Below are positions 53,465 to 62,304 of a stretch of DNA of 64,000 nucleotides, piece after piece (position 1 is the stretch's first letter; each line of letters opens with the position of its first letter). The DNA lies in assembly GCA_900551325.1 (NCBI GenBank), contig URVM01000008.1, positions 129,170 to 193,169 of the forward strand, given 5' to 3'. A model generated the notes under the pieces. The model ran no database searches, was not told the origin of the DNA, and saw only the letters and a list, made by a program, of their open reading frames with translations. A program made the position numbers and the translations under genes. This DNA comes from an uncultured Eubacteriales bacterium (lineage in GTDB: Bacteria; Bacillota; Clostridia; Lachnospirales; Cellulosilyticaceae).

Positions 53465-54340
53465 ATGGAAAACTATATTATTAGAGGAACAGATAGCGGT
53501 AGACAATTTAGATTTTTTGGTGCAAATACAACAGGTATTGTTAATATGGCTACACAACATCATGGTACATCACCAGTTGTATCTGCTGCACTTGGACGTA
53601 CAATGACAGGAACACTTATGATGGGTGCTATGCTTAAAAATGACACAGATCGTGTCTGCGTAATGATTAAAGGGGATGGACCTATTCAAGGTATTACAGT
53701 AGAAGCAGATGCTATGGGTAATGTTAAAGGTTACCCACATCAAGCTATTGTAGATATTCCTAAAAAAGAAAATGGTAAGTTAGATGTAAGTGGTGCTATT
53801 GGAAATGCAGTTATGACTGTGATAAAAGATATGGGTATGAAAGAACCGTACACAGGTCAAGTTCCAATGCTTTCAGGAGAAATTGCTGAAGACTTCAGTA
53901 TTTACTTTGCAGATTCAGAACAAACTAATACAGCAGTTATTCTAGGTGTACTCATTGACCGTGATTATAGCATTAAGCAAGCGGGTGGTATCATCATTCA
54001 AGTACTTCCAGATACAACGGATGAAGCAATTACTGAACTTGAGGAAAAATTAAAAGGCTTTACTTCTTTAACAAACTATATGGATGAAGGCAAAACAATT
54101 GAAGATGTGATGAAGATGCTTCTTGGAGATGATATTGAAATTATGGATAAAACAGATGCAAGATTCCATTGTGATTGTTCAAAAGAGCGTATGGAACGTG
54201 CACTTATTAGTTTAGGTAAAGAAGAACTAACAAACATAACAAATGACGAACAAGAAGACCTACAACTTGTATGTCATTTCTGTAATACGAAATATGACTT
54301 TGATAAAAAAGAAATTAAAGAGCTTTTAGAAGAAATTTAA
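53465..54340 (+). CDS. hslO: 33 kDa redox-regulated chaperonin Hsp33
   Basis: 291 residues from the ATG at 53465, which follows AAGGAGGATACT; the ATG seven codons upstream is inside the methyltransferase gene. Holdase switched on by oxidation. Seen: ALGRTMTGTLMMGAMLK, IKGDGPIQGITVEADAMGNV, GYPHQAIVDI, and the zinc switch FHCDCSKERM plus VCHFCNTKYDF, that is CxC and CxxC. Confidence 0.96.
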   Translation: MENYIIRGTDSGRQFRFFGANTTGIVNMATQHHGTSPVVSAALGRTMTGTLMMGAMLKNDTDRVCVMIKGDGPIQGITVEADAMGNVKGYPHQAIVDIPKKENGKLDVSGAIGNAVMTVIKDMGMKEPYTGQVPMLSGEIAEDFSIYFADSEQTNTAVILGVLIDRDYSIKQAGGIIIQVLPDTTDEAITELEEKLKGFTSLTNYMDEGKTIEDVMKMLLGDDIEIMDKTDARFHCDCSKERMERALISLGKEELTNITNDEQEDLQLVCHFCNTKYDFDKKEIKELLEEI

Positions 54341-54445
54341 AGAAGTATGGTAAAATGAGAGTAAAAAGCAACAACAGTTCTACTAAATAAAAACTATATT
54401 TGGTAGATATAATGGTTTAATTGCACAAAAGAATTTTTTAAATAG

Positions 54446-54474
54446 TTGACAATAGTTCATTTTTTTGCTAATAT
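54446..54474 (+). promoter_or_regulatory. promoter of the EIICB transcript
   Basis: TTGACA (54446-54451), 17 bases, TAATAT (54469-54474). Confidence 0.75.
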
Positions 54475-54494
54475 GATTTTAGCAGATATCGGAC

Positions 54495-54523
54495 GGGTTG
54501 TTACTGGTAAAGCAGGCAAAACC
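54495..54523 (+). promoter_or_regulatory. RAT: RNA antiterminator site of the EIICB gene
   Basis: GGGTTGTTACTGG, a TAAA turn, then GCAGGCAAAACC, almost the textbook LicT/SacY target. The core GTTACTG...CAGGC is shared with the RAT at 35741. Its 3' arm overlaps the start of the terminator stem below. Confidence 0.9.
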
Positions 54524-54610
54524 AAATTTTGTAGACAACAATGAATATATATTTTTCTAAAAGAATGTATGTTTTGTATTGTGTGTTTTCAAAGTTTGGT
54601 TTTTTTGTTT
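54516..54610 (+). terminator. conditional terminator in the EIICB leader
   Basis: AAACCAAATTTTG (54519-54531) pairs with CAAAGTTTGGTTT (54590-54602) around a 58-base loop, followed by a T-rich run. It is mutually exclusive with the RAT hairpin. Confidence 0.75.
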
Positions 54611-54753
54611 TTAAGGGTTACGTTAGGTATCAAGCTAGGGAAGATGTGAATAGATACATACCTAATGAACAATCTTATAACGAACATCTTCAATGTTAAA
54701 ATCAAAGTGTCTAGTTCTCATAGAGACGACACAAAATAAGGGGGAAAAATAGT

Positions 54754-56217
54754 ATGATGAAGTATCTTCAAAAACTAGGTAAATCATTAATGCTTCCAGT
54801 GGCATGTTTACCAGTTGCAGGTATCCTTATGGGTATTGGTTATTGGCTCGATCCATCAGGTTGGGGTGCTAACAATATTGTTTCAGCATTTACAATTAAA
54901 GCAGGTAGTGCTCTAATTGATAACATGCCTATTTTGTTCGCAATTGGTGTTGGTGTTGGTATGTCAGATGATAATGATGGTACATCAGGCCTTGCAGCTT
55001 TAGTATCATGGTTAATGATTACAACTTTATTATCAACAGGTGCAGTTGCAATGTTTAAAGGTATTGAAGTTGCAGATGTAAACCCTGCATTTGGCAAGAT
55101 TCAAAACCAATTTATCGGTATTCTTTCAGGTTTAATTGGTGCAACTTGCTATAATAAATTCAAAAATACAAAGTTACCAGATTTCTTATCATTCTTTAGT
55201 GGTAAGCGTTGTGTAGCAATCGTTACAGCAGGTGTAAGTATTGTAGCTACATTAATTTTATTCTTTATATGGCCTGTAGTTTATACAGCACTTGTTACTT
55301 TAGGAAAAGCTATTTTAAGTACAGGTGCAGTAGGTGCTGGTATTTATGCATTCCTTAACCGCCTACTTATTCCAGTTGGTCTTCACCATGCACTTAACTC
55401 AGTATTCTGGTTTGACGTTGCAGGTGTAAATGATTTAGGTAACTTCTGGGGAGCAAAAGATGCAGCAGGAACACTTTTAGGTACACCAGGTCAAACAGGT
55501 ATGTATATGGCAGGATTCTTCCCAGTTATGATGTTTGGTTTACCAGCAGCAGCTTTAGCTATGTACCATACAGCTAAAGATAATAAGAAAAAAGTAGCAT
55601 TTGGTTTATTAAGTGCTGCAGCACTTTGTTCATTCTTTACAGGTGTTACAGAACCACTTGAATTTGCATTTATGTTCTTAGCTCCAGTATTATATGTAAT
55701 TCATGCTATCTTAACAGGTATTTCAGTATTTTTAGTAGCTTTATTAGGACCAAGAGCAGGATTTAACTTTAGTGCAGGTCTTGTTGACTTTATCCTTAGC
55801 TTTAAAGCACCATTCGCAGTTCAACCATGGTTATTACTTCCAATTGGATTAGGTTTTGGTGTAGTTTACTATGTAGTATTTAGATTCTGTATTACTAAGT
55901 TTAACCTTAAAACTCCAGGTAGAGAAGATGATGATGTAACAGATGAAGAAATGCAAGCAACACTTACAAACAATGACTTTACAAAAGTAGCTGAAACTAT
56001 TTTAGAAGGTCTTGGTGGAAAAGGTAATGTTAAGTCTATTGATAACTGTATTACACGTTTAAGACTTGAAATTAAAGATTATACACTTATTGATGAGAAG
56101 AAAATCAAAGCTGCAGGTGCTAGAGGTATTATGAGACCTAGCAAGACAAGTGTACAAATCATTATTGGAACACAAGTTCAATTCGTTGCAGATGAACTTA
56201 AAAAACTTTGTAAATAA
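54754..56217 (+). CDS. PTS EIICB permease, N-acetylglucosamine/glucose type
   Basis: 487 residues. Seen: the membrane EIIC domain (1-385) with LGKSLMLPVACLPVAGILMG, RLLIPVGLHHALNSVFWFD and GVTEPLEFAFMFLAP, then a C-terminal EIIB domain with the phosphorylated Cys432 in SIDNCITRLRLE. There is no EIIA domain, so phosphate probably comes from the stand-alone EIIA at 38699. The NxxFWF stretch with VNDLGNFWGAKD favours the GlcNAc subgroup over glucose, though this is not decisive. AGGGGGAAAAATAGT precedes the start. Confidence 0.92.
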   Translation: MMKYLQKLGKSLMLPVACLPVAGILMGIGYWLDPSGWGANNIVSAFTIKAGSALIDNMPILFAIGVGVGMSDDNDGTSGLAALVSWLMITTLLSTGAVAMFKGIEVADVNPAFGKIQNQFIGILSGLIGATCYNKFKNTKLPDFLSFFSGKRCVAIVTAGVSIVATLILFFIWPVVYTALVTLGKAILSTGAVGAGIYAFLNRLLIPVGLHHALNSVFWFDVAGVNDLGNFWGAKDAAGTLLGTPGQTGMYMAGFFPVMMFGLPAAALAMYHTAKDNKKKVAFGLLSAAALCSFFTGVTEPLEFAFMFLAPVLYVIHAILTGISVFLVALLGPRAGFNFSAGLVDFILSFKAPFAVQPWLLLPIGLGFGVVYYVVFRFCITKFNLKTPGREDDDVTDEEMQATLTNNDFTKVAETILEGLGGKGNVKSIDNCITRLRLEIKDYTLIDEKKIKAAGARGIMRPSKTSVQIIIGTQVQFVADELKKLCK

Positions 56218-56234
56218 TTAATAAGGTCTATTTG

Positions 56235-56262
56235 AAAGGAGGTGCTTTGGCACCTCCTTTTG
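56235..56262 (+). terminator. intrinsic terminator
   Basis: AAAGGAGGTGC-TTTG-GCACCTCCTTT then TTG. The stem contains an anti-Shine-Dalgarno-like sequence by coincidence. Confidence 0.85.
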
Positions 56263-56362
56263 TATGCTATAAAAAGAAAATATGGAGAAGAAATTTTATA
56301 TTAGGTAAATTGAACAAGGGGATACTCATATATTGAATTAGAGGAGTCGAAGGAGGCATACA

Positions 56363-57208
56363 ATGATTCAATATAAGATTTGGACGCAAAAGTATGGAGA
56401 ACCTTTTAAGACAAAACTTAATCATCTTCTATCCCAATCTAAGCTATCTAAAGATAATTGGGATGAAGAAAATTTATCTAATATATATTGTTTTAAATGT
56501 ACACCTAGTAAGAAAGAAAAAGAACAAGCATTAAACAATATAGTTAGCTTAATAGGGGATTTTATTCAAGAAGAAGTACTGAAGGAATTTGCAAAAAGCT
56601 ACCTAAAGACTAGAAAAGATTTAGATAGAAGTAAAAAACGGGAAATCGAGAAGTTGTTTATTCATAATAACTATATAACAAAAGAAGAAGGTGTATCTTA
56701 TATAGCTTATTATGTAATATATACACCTATTTTAAAGGAGCTAGAAAAGTATAAGCAAATAAACATAGATGGTTGGATTACTTTTAGAACACAAAAGTAC
56801 AAGATTATTTTAGAAGATGTAATAGAACAAACCATTTACGATTACGAAATGCAAAAGGATTATATCCAGTTTATTAATTTTTTACTTCAAGTAAAAGCTA
56901 TGCAAGAAGAACAGGTAGAATTAGTTCATCTTATTCCACAATCAGACGGAGAGATTTTATTATATGATGGAGATGAAAAGGAACAGACAAAAGATTGGAT
57001 GGAGGTGCTTTGTGAAGAAATAGAGGATGAAAAATTGACAATAGAAGATAAAGTTTTTCATATTCTTATTTCTTTAGCGCCTAAAAAAATCATGCTTCAC
57101 GATCATTATAATAAATTGAATGAGCAATTCTTACAAACGTTAAAAAACCTATTTCTCAATCAGATTGATTATTGTGCTGGGTGTAAAATTTGTCAAAAGG
57201 GGTTGTAA
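56363..57208 (+). CDS. ytxC: putative sporulation protein YtxC
   Basis: 281 residues. Seen: an alpha-helical middle with LIGDFIQEEVLKEFAKSYL, the INIDGWITFRTQKY block, and the C-terminal DYEMQKDYIQFINFLLQV, all typical of YtxC. Biochemical function unknown; the family is confined to spore-formers. Here, as in many Firmicutes, it directly precedes the thrS region. The last residues CAGCKICQKGL add cysteines of unknown meaning. AAGGAGG lies before the start. Confidence 0.8.
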   Translation: MIQYKIWTQKYGEPFKTKLNHLLSQSKLSKDNWDEENLSNIYCFKCTPSKKEKEQALNNIVSLIGDFIQEEVLKEFAKSYLKTRKDLDRSKKREIEKLFIHNNYITKEEGVSYIAYYVIYTPILKELEKYKQINIDGWITFRTQKYKIILEDVIEQTIYDYEMQKDYIQFINFLLQVKAMQEEQVELVHLIPQSDGEILLYDGDEKEQTKDWMEVLCEEIEDEKLTIEDKVFHILISLAPKKIMLHDHYNKLNEQFLQTLKNLFLNQIDYCAGCKICQKGL

Positions 57209-57233
57209 AAAACTACTATATAAATAAATATTA

Positions 57234-57262
57234 TTGACAGCTTTAAACAATTTGACTAGAAT
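57234..57262 (+). promoter_or_regulatory. promoter of the thrS T-box transcript
   Basis: TTGACA (57234-57239), 17 bases, TAGAAT (57257-57262). Confidence 0.75.
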
Positions 57263-57267
57263 GAGAA

Positions 57268-57520
57268 TATAATATTTGAAAACGTTGAAGAGACCAGTAA
57301 CTTATACTACTTTTTCAGAGAGAAGATGCATTGGTGGGAGCATTTTTAAAGGAATATAAGTGAAGACCAGCTCGGAGTGATTGTAAACCAATCCGTTGAC
57401 TACGTTATAGTCGAAACAAGAGGTTTCTATGATGAAACAATAAGGGTGGAACCGCGGGAATATACTCTCGTCCCTTTTCTAGGCTGTGTGGCTAGAAAAG
57501 GACGAGAGTTTTTTTTATGC
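57268..57520 (+). promoter_or_regulatory. T-box riboswitch controlling the two thrS genes
   Basis: Contains the invariant T-box AGGGTGGAACCGCG (57443-57456), a stem I with an AGAGA-type bulge (57319-57324) and GGTGG loop (57332-57336), and a final terminator. A likely specifier is ACC (57366-57368, in GAAGACCAGCTC), a threonine codon matching the genes downstream. Uncharged tRNA-Thr would stabilise the antiterminator. An open frame of 65 codons across this region is not a gene. Confidence 0.93.
57464..57516 (+). terminator. T-box conditional terminator
   Basis: ACTCTCGTCCCTTTTCTAG pairs with CTAGAAAAGGACGAGAGT, followed by TTTTTTTT; the T-box sequence lies just before it and can form the competing antiterminator. 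Confidence 0.92.
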
Positions 57521-57570
57521 CTCAAAAGCCTAAAAAATAATAAACATTATATTTTAAGGGAGGAAGCAAT

Positions 57571-59511
57571 ATGATTAATATTACTTTAAAAGACGGCGTT
57601 GTAAAACAATACGAAGCAGGCGTTAGTATACTAGATGTAGCAAAAGATTTAAGTGAAGGTTTAGCTAGAATGGCATGTTGTGGTTTAGTAAATGGAGAAA
57701 GGGTAGACCTTAGAGAACAACTAAATGAAGACTGTCAGTTAGAAATTTTAACTTTCAAAGATGTAGATGGGAAATGGGCATTCCGTCATACTTCAGCCCA
57801 CATTTTAGCTCAAGCTGTAAAAAGACTTTTCCCACAAGTAAAACTTGCTATAGGACCAGCTATAGAAGATGGTTTTTATTACGATTTTGATAGTGAGAAG
57901 CCATTTACAGAAGATGACTTTGAAGCTATTGAAGCTGAAATGAAAAAAATAGTAAAAGAAAAATTACCTATTGAAAAATTTGAACTTCCAAGAGAAGAAG
58001 CTATTAAATTTATGGAAGAAGCAAATGAACCATATAAAGTAGAGCTTATTCGTGATCTTCCAGAAGGTGAAATTATTTCTTTCTATAAACAAGGAGAATT
58101 TGTAGACCTTTGTGCTGGTCCTCACCTTATGAGTACAAAACCAGTTGAAGCAATCAAACTTCTTTCAGTAGCAGGTGCTTATTGGAGAGGTAGTGAGAAG
58201 AATAAAATGCTTTCTCGTATTTATGCAACTTCTTTCTCTAAAAAAGCTGAACTTGCTGATCACTTAGCTAAAATTGAGGAAGCTAAAAAACGTGATCACC
58301 GTAAACTTGGTCGTGAATTAGAGCTCTTTACACTTCTTGATGAAGGTCCAGGTTTCCCATTCTTCTTACCAAAAGGTATGGAACTTAGAAATACTCTTAT
58401 TAACTATTGGAGAGAGCTTCACAAAAAAGCAGATTACCAAGAAATTTCTACACCAATTATCCTAAATAAAGAATTATGGCTTACAAGTGGGCACTGGGAT
58501 CATTACCGTGAAAATATGTATACAACTGTTATTGATGAAATGGATTATGCAGTTAAGCCTATGAACTGTCCAGGAGGTATGTTAGTCTATAAGACAAAGA
58601 TGCGTTCATACCGTGACTTCCCTCTTCGTATGGGAGAGTTAGGACTTGTGCATAGACATGAGCTTTCAGGTGCATTACATGGACTTATGCGTGTAAGAAA
58701 CTTTACACAAGATGATGCACATATCTTTATGTTACCAGAGCAAATTAAGAGTGAGATTAAAGGTGTTGTAAAACTTATTGATGAAGTATACAAAGCATTT
58801 GGCTTTAAATATAACGTAGAAGTTTCTACAAGACCAGAAGATAGCATAGGTAGTGATGAAGCTTGGGAAACAGCAACAGAAGCTTTAAAAGAAGCTTTAG
58901 AAGAATTAGGTTATGATTACAAAATCAATGAAGGTGATGGTGCATTCTATGGTCCTAAGATTGACTTCAAACTTGAAGACTGCTTAGGTAGAACATGGCA
59001 ATGTGGTACAATCCAACTTGACTTCCAACTTCCAGAACGTTTTGAACTTGAATATGTAGGTGCAGATGGTAAGATGCATAGACCTGTTATGATTCACCGT
59101 GTAATCTTAGGAAGTATTGAACGTTTCATCGGTGTTATTACAGAGCATTTTGCAGGTGCATTCCCAACATGGCTTGCTCCAGTACAAGTAAAAGTACTTC
59201 CTATCTCAGAAAAATATCATGAATACGCAGCAAAAGTTAAAGCTAGTTTAATTGATGCAGGTGTAAAAGTTGAATGTGATGAACGTGCAGAAAAGATTGG
59301 TTATAAAATCCGTGAAGCACGTAATGAACGTGTACCATATATTTTAGTTGTAGGTGCAGAAGAGGAAGCTAATAATGAAGTAGCTGTTAGAAGCCGTGAA
59401 AAAGGTGAAGAAGGTAAGATGGAACTTGATGCCTTCATTAAACGTATTACAGAAGAAATCAAAACTAAGTATAACTACTTAGTAAATAGTGAAGTAGATT
59501 CAAACAACTAG
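57571..59511 (+). CDS. thrS: threonyl-tRNA synthetase, canonical copy
   Basis: 646 residues, full length. Seen in order: TGS domain (1-62); editing domain with HTSAH (73-77) and CAGPH (181-185); catalytic core with class II motif 2 RMGELGLVHRHELSGALHGL; zinc ligands Cys333 (PMNCPGG), His384 (DDAHIF) and His509 (MIHRVILG); and the anticodon-binding domain from about 528 (FPTWLAPVQVKVLP). GGGAGGAAGC precedes the ATG. First of two tandem genes under one T-box. Confidence 0.97.
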   Translation: MINITLKDGVVKQYEAGVSILDVAKDLSEGLARMACCGLVNGERVDLREQLNEDCQLEILTFKDVDGKWAFRHTSAHILAQAVKRLFPQVKLAIGPAIEDGFYYDFDSEKPFTEDDFEAIEAEMKKIVKEKLPIEKFELPREEAIKFMEEANEPYKVELIRDLPEGEIISFYKQGEFVDLCAGPHLMSTKPVEAIKLLSVAGAYWRGSEKNKMLSRIYATSFSKKAELADHLAKIEEAKKRDHRKLGRELELFTLLDEGPGFPFFLPKGMELRNTLINYWRELHKKADYQEISTPIILNKELWLTSGHWDHYRENMYTTVIDEMDYAVKPMNCPGGMLVYKTKMRSYRDFPLRMGELGLVHRHELSGALHGLMRVRNFTQDDAHIFMLPEQIKSEIKGVVKLIDEVYKAFGFKYNVEVSTRPEDSIGSDEAWETATEALKEALEELGYDYKINEGDGAFYGPKIDFKLEDCLGRTWQCGTIQLDFQLPERFELEYVGADGKMHRPVMIHRVILGSIERFIGVITEHFAGAFPTWLAPVQVKVLPISEKYHEYAAKVKASLIDAGVKVECDERAEKIGYKIREARNERVPYILVVGAEEEANNEVAVRSREKGEEGKMELDAFIKRITEEIKTKYNYLVNSEVDSNN

Positions 59512-59530
59512 AACAACATAGAGGTGAGAT

Positions 59531-61504
59531 ATGATTAACATTACTTTAAAAGATGGTACTAAGAAACAGTATGAAGCAGGAATCACTATTTTAGATATTG
59601 CTAAAGACTTAAGTGAAGGTTTAGCAAGAGCAGCATGTGCAGGAAAATTAAATGGTGAAATGGTAGACCTTAGAACACCAGTTAATGAAGATGCTCATAT
59701 TGAAATTCTTACTTTCAATGATAAAGAAGGTAAATGGGCATTTAGACATACAGCAGCTCATATTTTAGCTCAAGCTGTTAAAAATCTTTATCCAGATGTA
59801 AAGCTAGCTATAGGACCAGCTATAGAAGATGGATTCTACTATGACTTTGACCGTGATAAAGCATTTACAGAAGAAGAGTTTGAAGCTATTGAAGCTGAAA
59901 TGAAAAAAATCGTTAAAGCAAAACTTCCTATTGAAAGATTTGAACTTCCAAGAGAAGAAGCTATTAAGCTTATGGAAGAAGCAAATGAACCATATAAAGT
60001 AGAACTTATTCGTGACCTCCCAGAAGGTGAAATCATTTCCTTCTATAAACAAGGAGAATTTGTAGACCTTTGTGCAGGACCTCACCTTATGAGTACAAAA
60101 CCAGTAGATGCCTTCAAGATTCTTTATGCTGCAGGTGCATACTGGAAAGGTAATGAGAAGAACAAAATGCTTGCACGTATTTATGCAACAGCATTCCCTA
60201 AAAAAGCTGAGCTTAAAGAGCATTTAGAGAAGTTAGAAGAAGCTAAGAAGCGTGATCATAATAAACTTGGGCGTGAACTTAAGCTTTTTACAACTGATGA
60301 ATCAGTAGGTCAAGGTCTTCCACTTATGATGCCAAAAGGTGCACGTGTTATCCAAACACTTCAAAGATGGGTAGAAGATGAAGAGGAAAGACGTGGCTAT
60401 GTACTTACTAAAACACCAAGTATGGCTAAGAATGACCTTTATAAGATTTCTGGACACTGGGATCACTATAAAGATGGTATGTTCGTAATGGGGGATGAGG
60501 AAGAAGATAATGAAATCATTGCTCTTCGTCCTATGACATGCCCATTCCAATTCTGTATTTATAATTCAGAGCAACATAGTTATCGTGATCTTCCAATCCG
60601 CTATGCAGAAACATCTACACTTGCAAGAAATGAATCATCAGGAGAGATGCATGGACTTATCCGTGTAAGACAGTTTACACTTGCTGATGGACATATTGTA
60701 TGTACACCAGAACAACTTGAAGACGAGTTTAAAGGATGTCTTGACCTTATTAAGTACATTATGACTACACTGGGTATAGATAAAGACATTAGCTATAGAT
60801 TCTCAAAATGGGATCCATCAAATACTGAAAAGTACATTAACAATCCTGTAGCTTGGGAAGAAACACAAGTTATAATGAAAAATATTTTAGATCATCTTGA
60901 AATTGACTATACAGAAGCAGATGGTGAAGCTGCATTCTACGGTCCAAAACTTGATATTCAATTTAAGAATGTACATGGTAAAGAAGATACTATTATTACA
61001 ATCCAAATCGATTTTGCACTAGCAGAACGTTTTGGTATGACTTATGTAGATTCTAATGGTGAGAAAAAACGTCCATATATTATTCACCGTTCATCTATTG
61101 GATGCTATGAAAGAACGCTCGCTATGCTTATTGAAAAATATGCAGGGGCATTCCCAACATGGCTTGCACCAGTTGCAGTAAAAGTCCTTCCAATTTCAGA
61201 TAAGTATGCTGATTATGCTGCAAAAGTTGTAAAAGCACTTAAAGACCGTAACGTTAAAGTAGAAGCAGACTATAGAACAGAAAAGATTGGCTATAAGATT
61301 CGCGAAGCACGTATGGAACGTGTACCATATATTTTAGTTGTAGGTATGGACGAAGAAGCAAATGAAACTGTATCTGTAAGAAGTAGACAAAACGGAGATG
61401 AAGGTGCACAAGATTTAACTGCATTTGTAGAACGTATTTCAAACGAAATTCAAACTAGATATAATTACCATCTAGAAATGAAGGCTGAAAATGATAACAA
61501 TTAG
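59531..61504 (+). CDS. threonyl-tRNA synthetase, second copy with divergent catalytic core
   Basis: 657 residues, starting 19 bases after the first thrS behind GAGGTGAG. Residues 1-250 (TGS and editing domains) match the first copy at about 204 of 250 positions by hand count. The anticodon domain matches at about 71 of the first 100. Between them the catalytic core is clearly different: motif 2 reads RYAETSTLARNESSGEMHGL in place of RMGELGLVHRHE. The zinc ligands are kept (Cys337, His388, His519), as is SGHWDHY. It probably charges threonine but may differ in inhibitor sensitivity or regulation (inference). Confidence 0.93.
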   Translation: MINITLKDGTKKQYEAGITILDIAKDLSEGLARAACAGKLNGEMVDLRTPVNEDAHIEILTFNDKEGKWAFRHTAAHILAQAVKNLYPDVKLAIGPAIEDGFYYDFDRDKAFTEEEFEAIEAEMKKIVKAKLPIERFELPREEAIKLMEEANEPYKVELIRDLPEGEIISFYKQGEFVDLCAGPHLMSTKPVDAFKILYAAGAYWKGNEKNKMLARIYATAFPKKAELKEHLEKLEEAKKRDHNKLGRELKLFTTDESVGQGLPLMMPKGARVIQTLQRWVEDEEERRGYVLTKTPSMAKNDLYKISGHWDHYKDGMFVMGDEEEDNEIIALRPMTCPFQFCIYNSEQHSYRDLPIRYAETSTLARNESSGEMHGLIRVRQFTLADGHIVCTPEQLEDEFKGCLDLIKYIMTTLGIDKDISYRFSKWDPSNTEKYINNPVAWEETQVIMKNILDHLEIDYTEADGEAAFYGPKLDIQFKNVHGKEDTIITIQIDFALAERFGMTYVDSNGEKKRPYIIHRSSIGCYERTLAMLIEKYAGAFPTWLAPVAVKVLPISDKYADYAAKVVKALKDRNVKVEADYRTEKIGYKIREARMERVPYILVVGMDEEANETVSVRSRQNGDEGAQDLTAFVERISNEIQTRYNYHLEMKAENDNN

Positions 61505-61533
61505 TTGACAAACATAGTGTACTGTGTTAATAT
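61505..61533 (+). promoter_or_regulatory. promoter of infC-rpmI-rplT
   Basis: TTGACA (61505-61510), 17 bases, TAATAT (61528-61533), starting immediately at the end of the second thrS gene. Confidence 0.8.
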
Positions 61534-61539
61534 TTCATT

Positions 61540-61685
61540 TGTTATCAGATGCAAGTAGAAGCTATCCTTCTCACCTTACGACAAGAGCGTTAGTAAGGTC
61601 ATACTAATTGAATTTTTAAATCGATAGATTTAGTATGATATATAAGAGAAGTGGGTAGATGGAATGCATCTATCCACTTTTTTAT
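61540..61685 (+). promoter_or_regulatory. ribosomal protein L20-type leader of the infC operon with attenuator
   Basis: The leader between promoter and infC has a structured stretch (ACCTTACGACAAGAG...CTTACT-like arms around 61575-61605, and complementary ACTAA/TTAGT arms around 61605 and 61630). It ends in a terminator hairpin GTGGGTAGATG/CATCTATCCAC (61651-61677) with T-run. Position and order match the leader through which L20 represses infC-rpmI-rplT in Firmicutes. I could not verify each L20-binding base. Confidence 0.6.
61649..61685 (+). terminator. leader terminator before infC
   Basis: Eleven-base stem with GAATG loop and TTTTTTTATTT tail, 66 bases before the infC start; must be conditional because the operon has no other promoter seen. 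Confidence 0.8.
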
Positions 61686-61751
61686 TTAGTGCGTTCACAT
61701 CAACGCAAAAGATGTTTTATGAATAAAGGCAAACAAATTTAGGAGGTGCCC

Positions 61752-62258
61752 ATTATTAACGAATTAATGATTAACGAACAAATTCGTGACAAAGAAGTCA
61801 GACTTATTGGCCAAGATGGAGAGCAACTTGGTATTGTATCAGTAAAAGAAGCTCAACAACTAGCTAATGAAAAAAATCTTGATCTTGTGAAGATTGCTCC
61901 ACAAGGTAAACCACCAGTATGTAAGATTATGGATTATGGTAAGTACAAATTTGATGCGGCTAAGAAAGAAAAAGAAGCACGCAAGAATCAAAAGCAAATT
62001 AGTGTTAAAGAAGTTAGATTTTCTGCAAGTATTGATACTCATGACTTCGAAACTAAAGTCCGTAATGCTCAAAAATTCCTTAAAGCGGGGGACAAAGTTA
62101 AAGTATCAGTTATGTTCCGTGGACGTGAAATGATGCATACAGAAAAAGGTGCTGAGATATTAGAGCAAGCAATGAAGCTTCTTGAAGAGTTTGGCGTGGC
62201 TGAAAATAAACCTAAATTAGAAGGTAGAAACATGGCTATCGTGGTAGCACCAAAATAG
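61752..62258 (+). CDS. infC: translation initiation factor IF-3, AUU start
   Basis: 168 residues from ATT at 61752. The in-frame GTG at 61746 lies inside the Shine-Dalgarno AGGAGGTG and the first ATG (61767) is too far away. The ATTATTAAC after it mirrors the AUU start used by infC genes for autoregulation. Seen: LMINEQIRDKEVRLIGQDGE, PVCKIMDYGKYKFDAAKKEK, the linker EARKNQKQISVKEVRF, and the C-domain with DTHDFETKVRNAQKFL and KPKLEGRNMAIVVAPK. Confidence 0.93.
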   Translation: MINELMINEQIRDKEVRLIGQDGEQLGIVSVKEAQQLANEKNLDLVKIAPQGKPPVCKIMDYGKYKFDAAKKEKEARKNQKQISVKEVRFSASIDTHDFETKVRNAQKFLKAGDKVKVSVMFRGREMMHTEKGAEILEQAMKLLEEFGVAENKPKLEGRNMAIVVAPK

Positions 62259-62304
62259 TTACCTTAAGATAAAATATAAATTATTAAAAAGGAGGATCCT
62301 TATC

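Noticed and set aside
57377..57574. 65-codon open frame before thrS
   Set aside because: It lies across the T-box antiterminator and terminator and contains the invariant T-box sequence; no ribosome binding site and no protein-like composition.
59804..60223. 139-codon minus-strand frame inside the second thrS
   Set aside because: Composition and position are those of an antisense shadow of a conserved coding region; no start signal.
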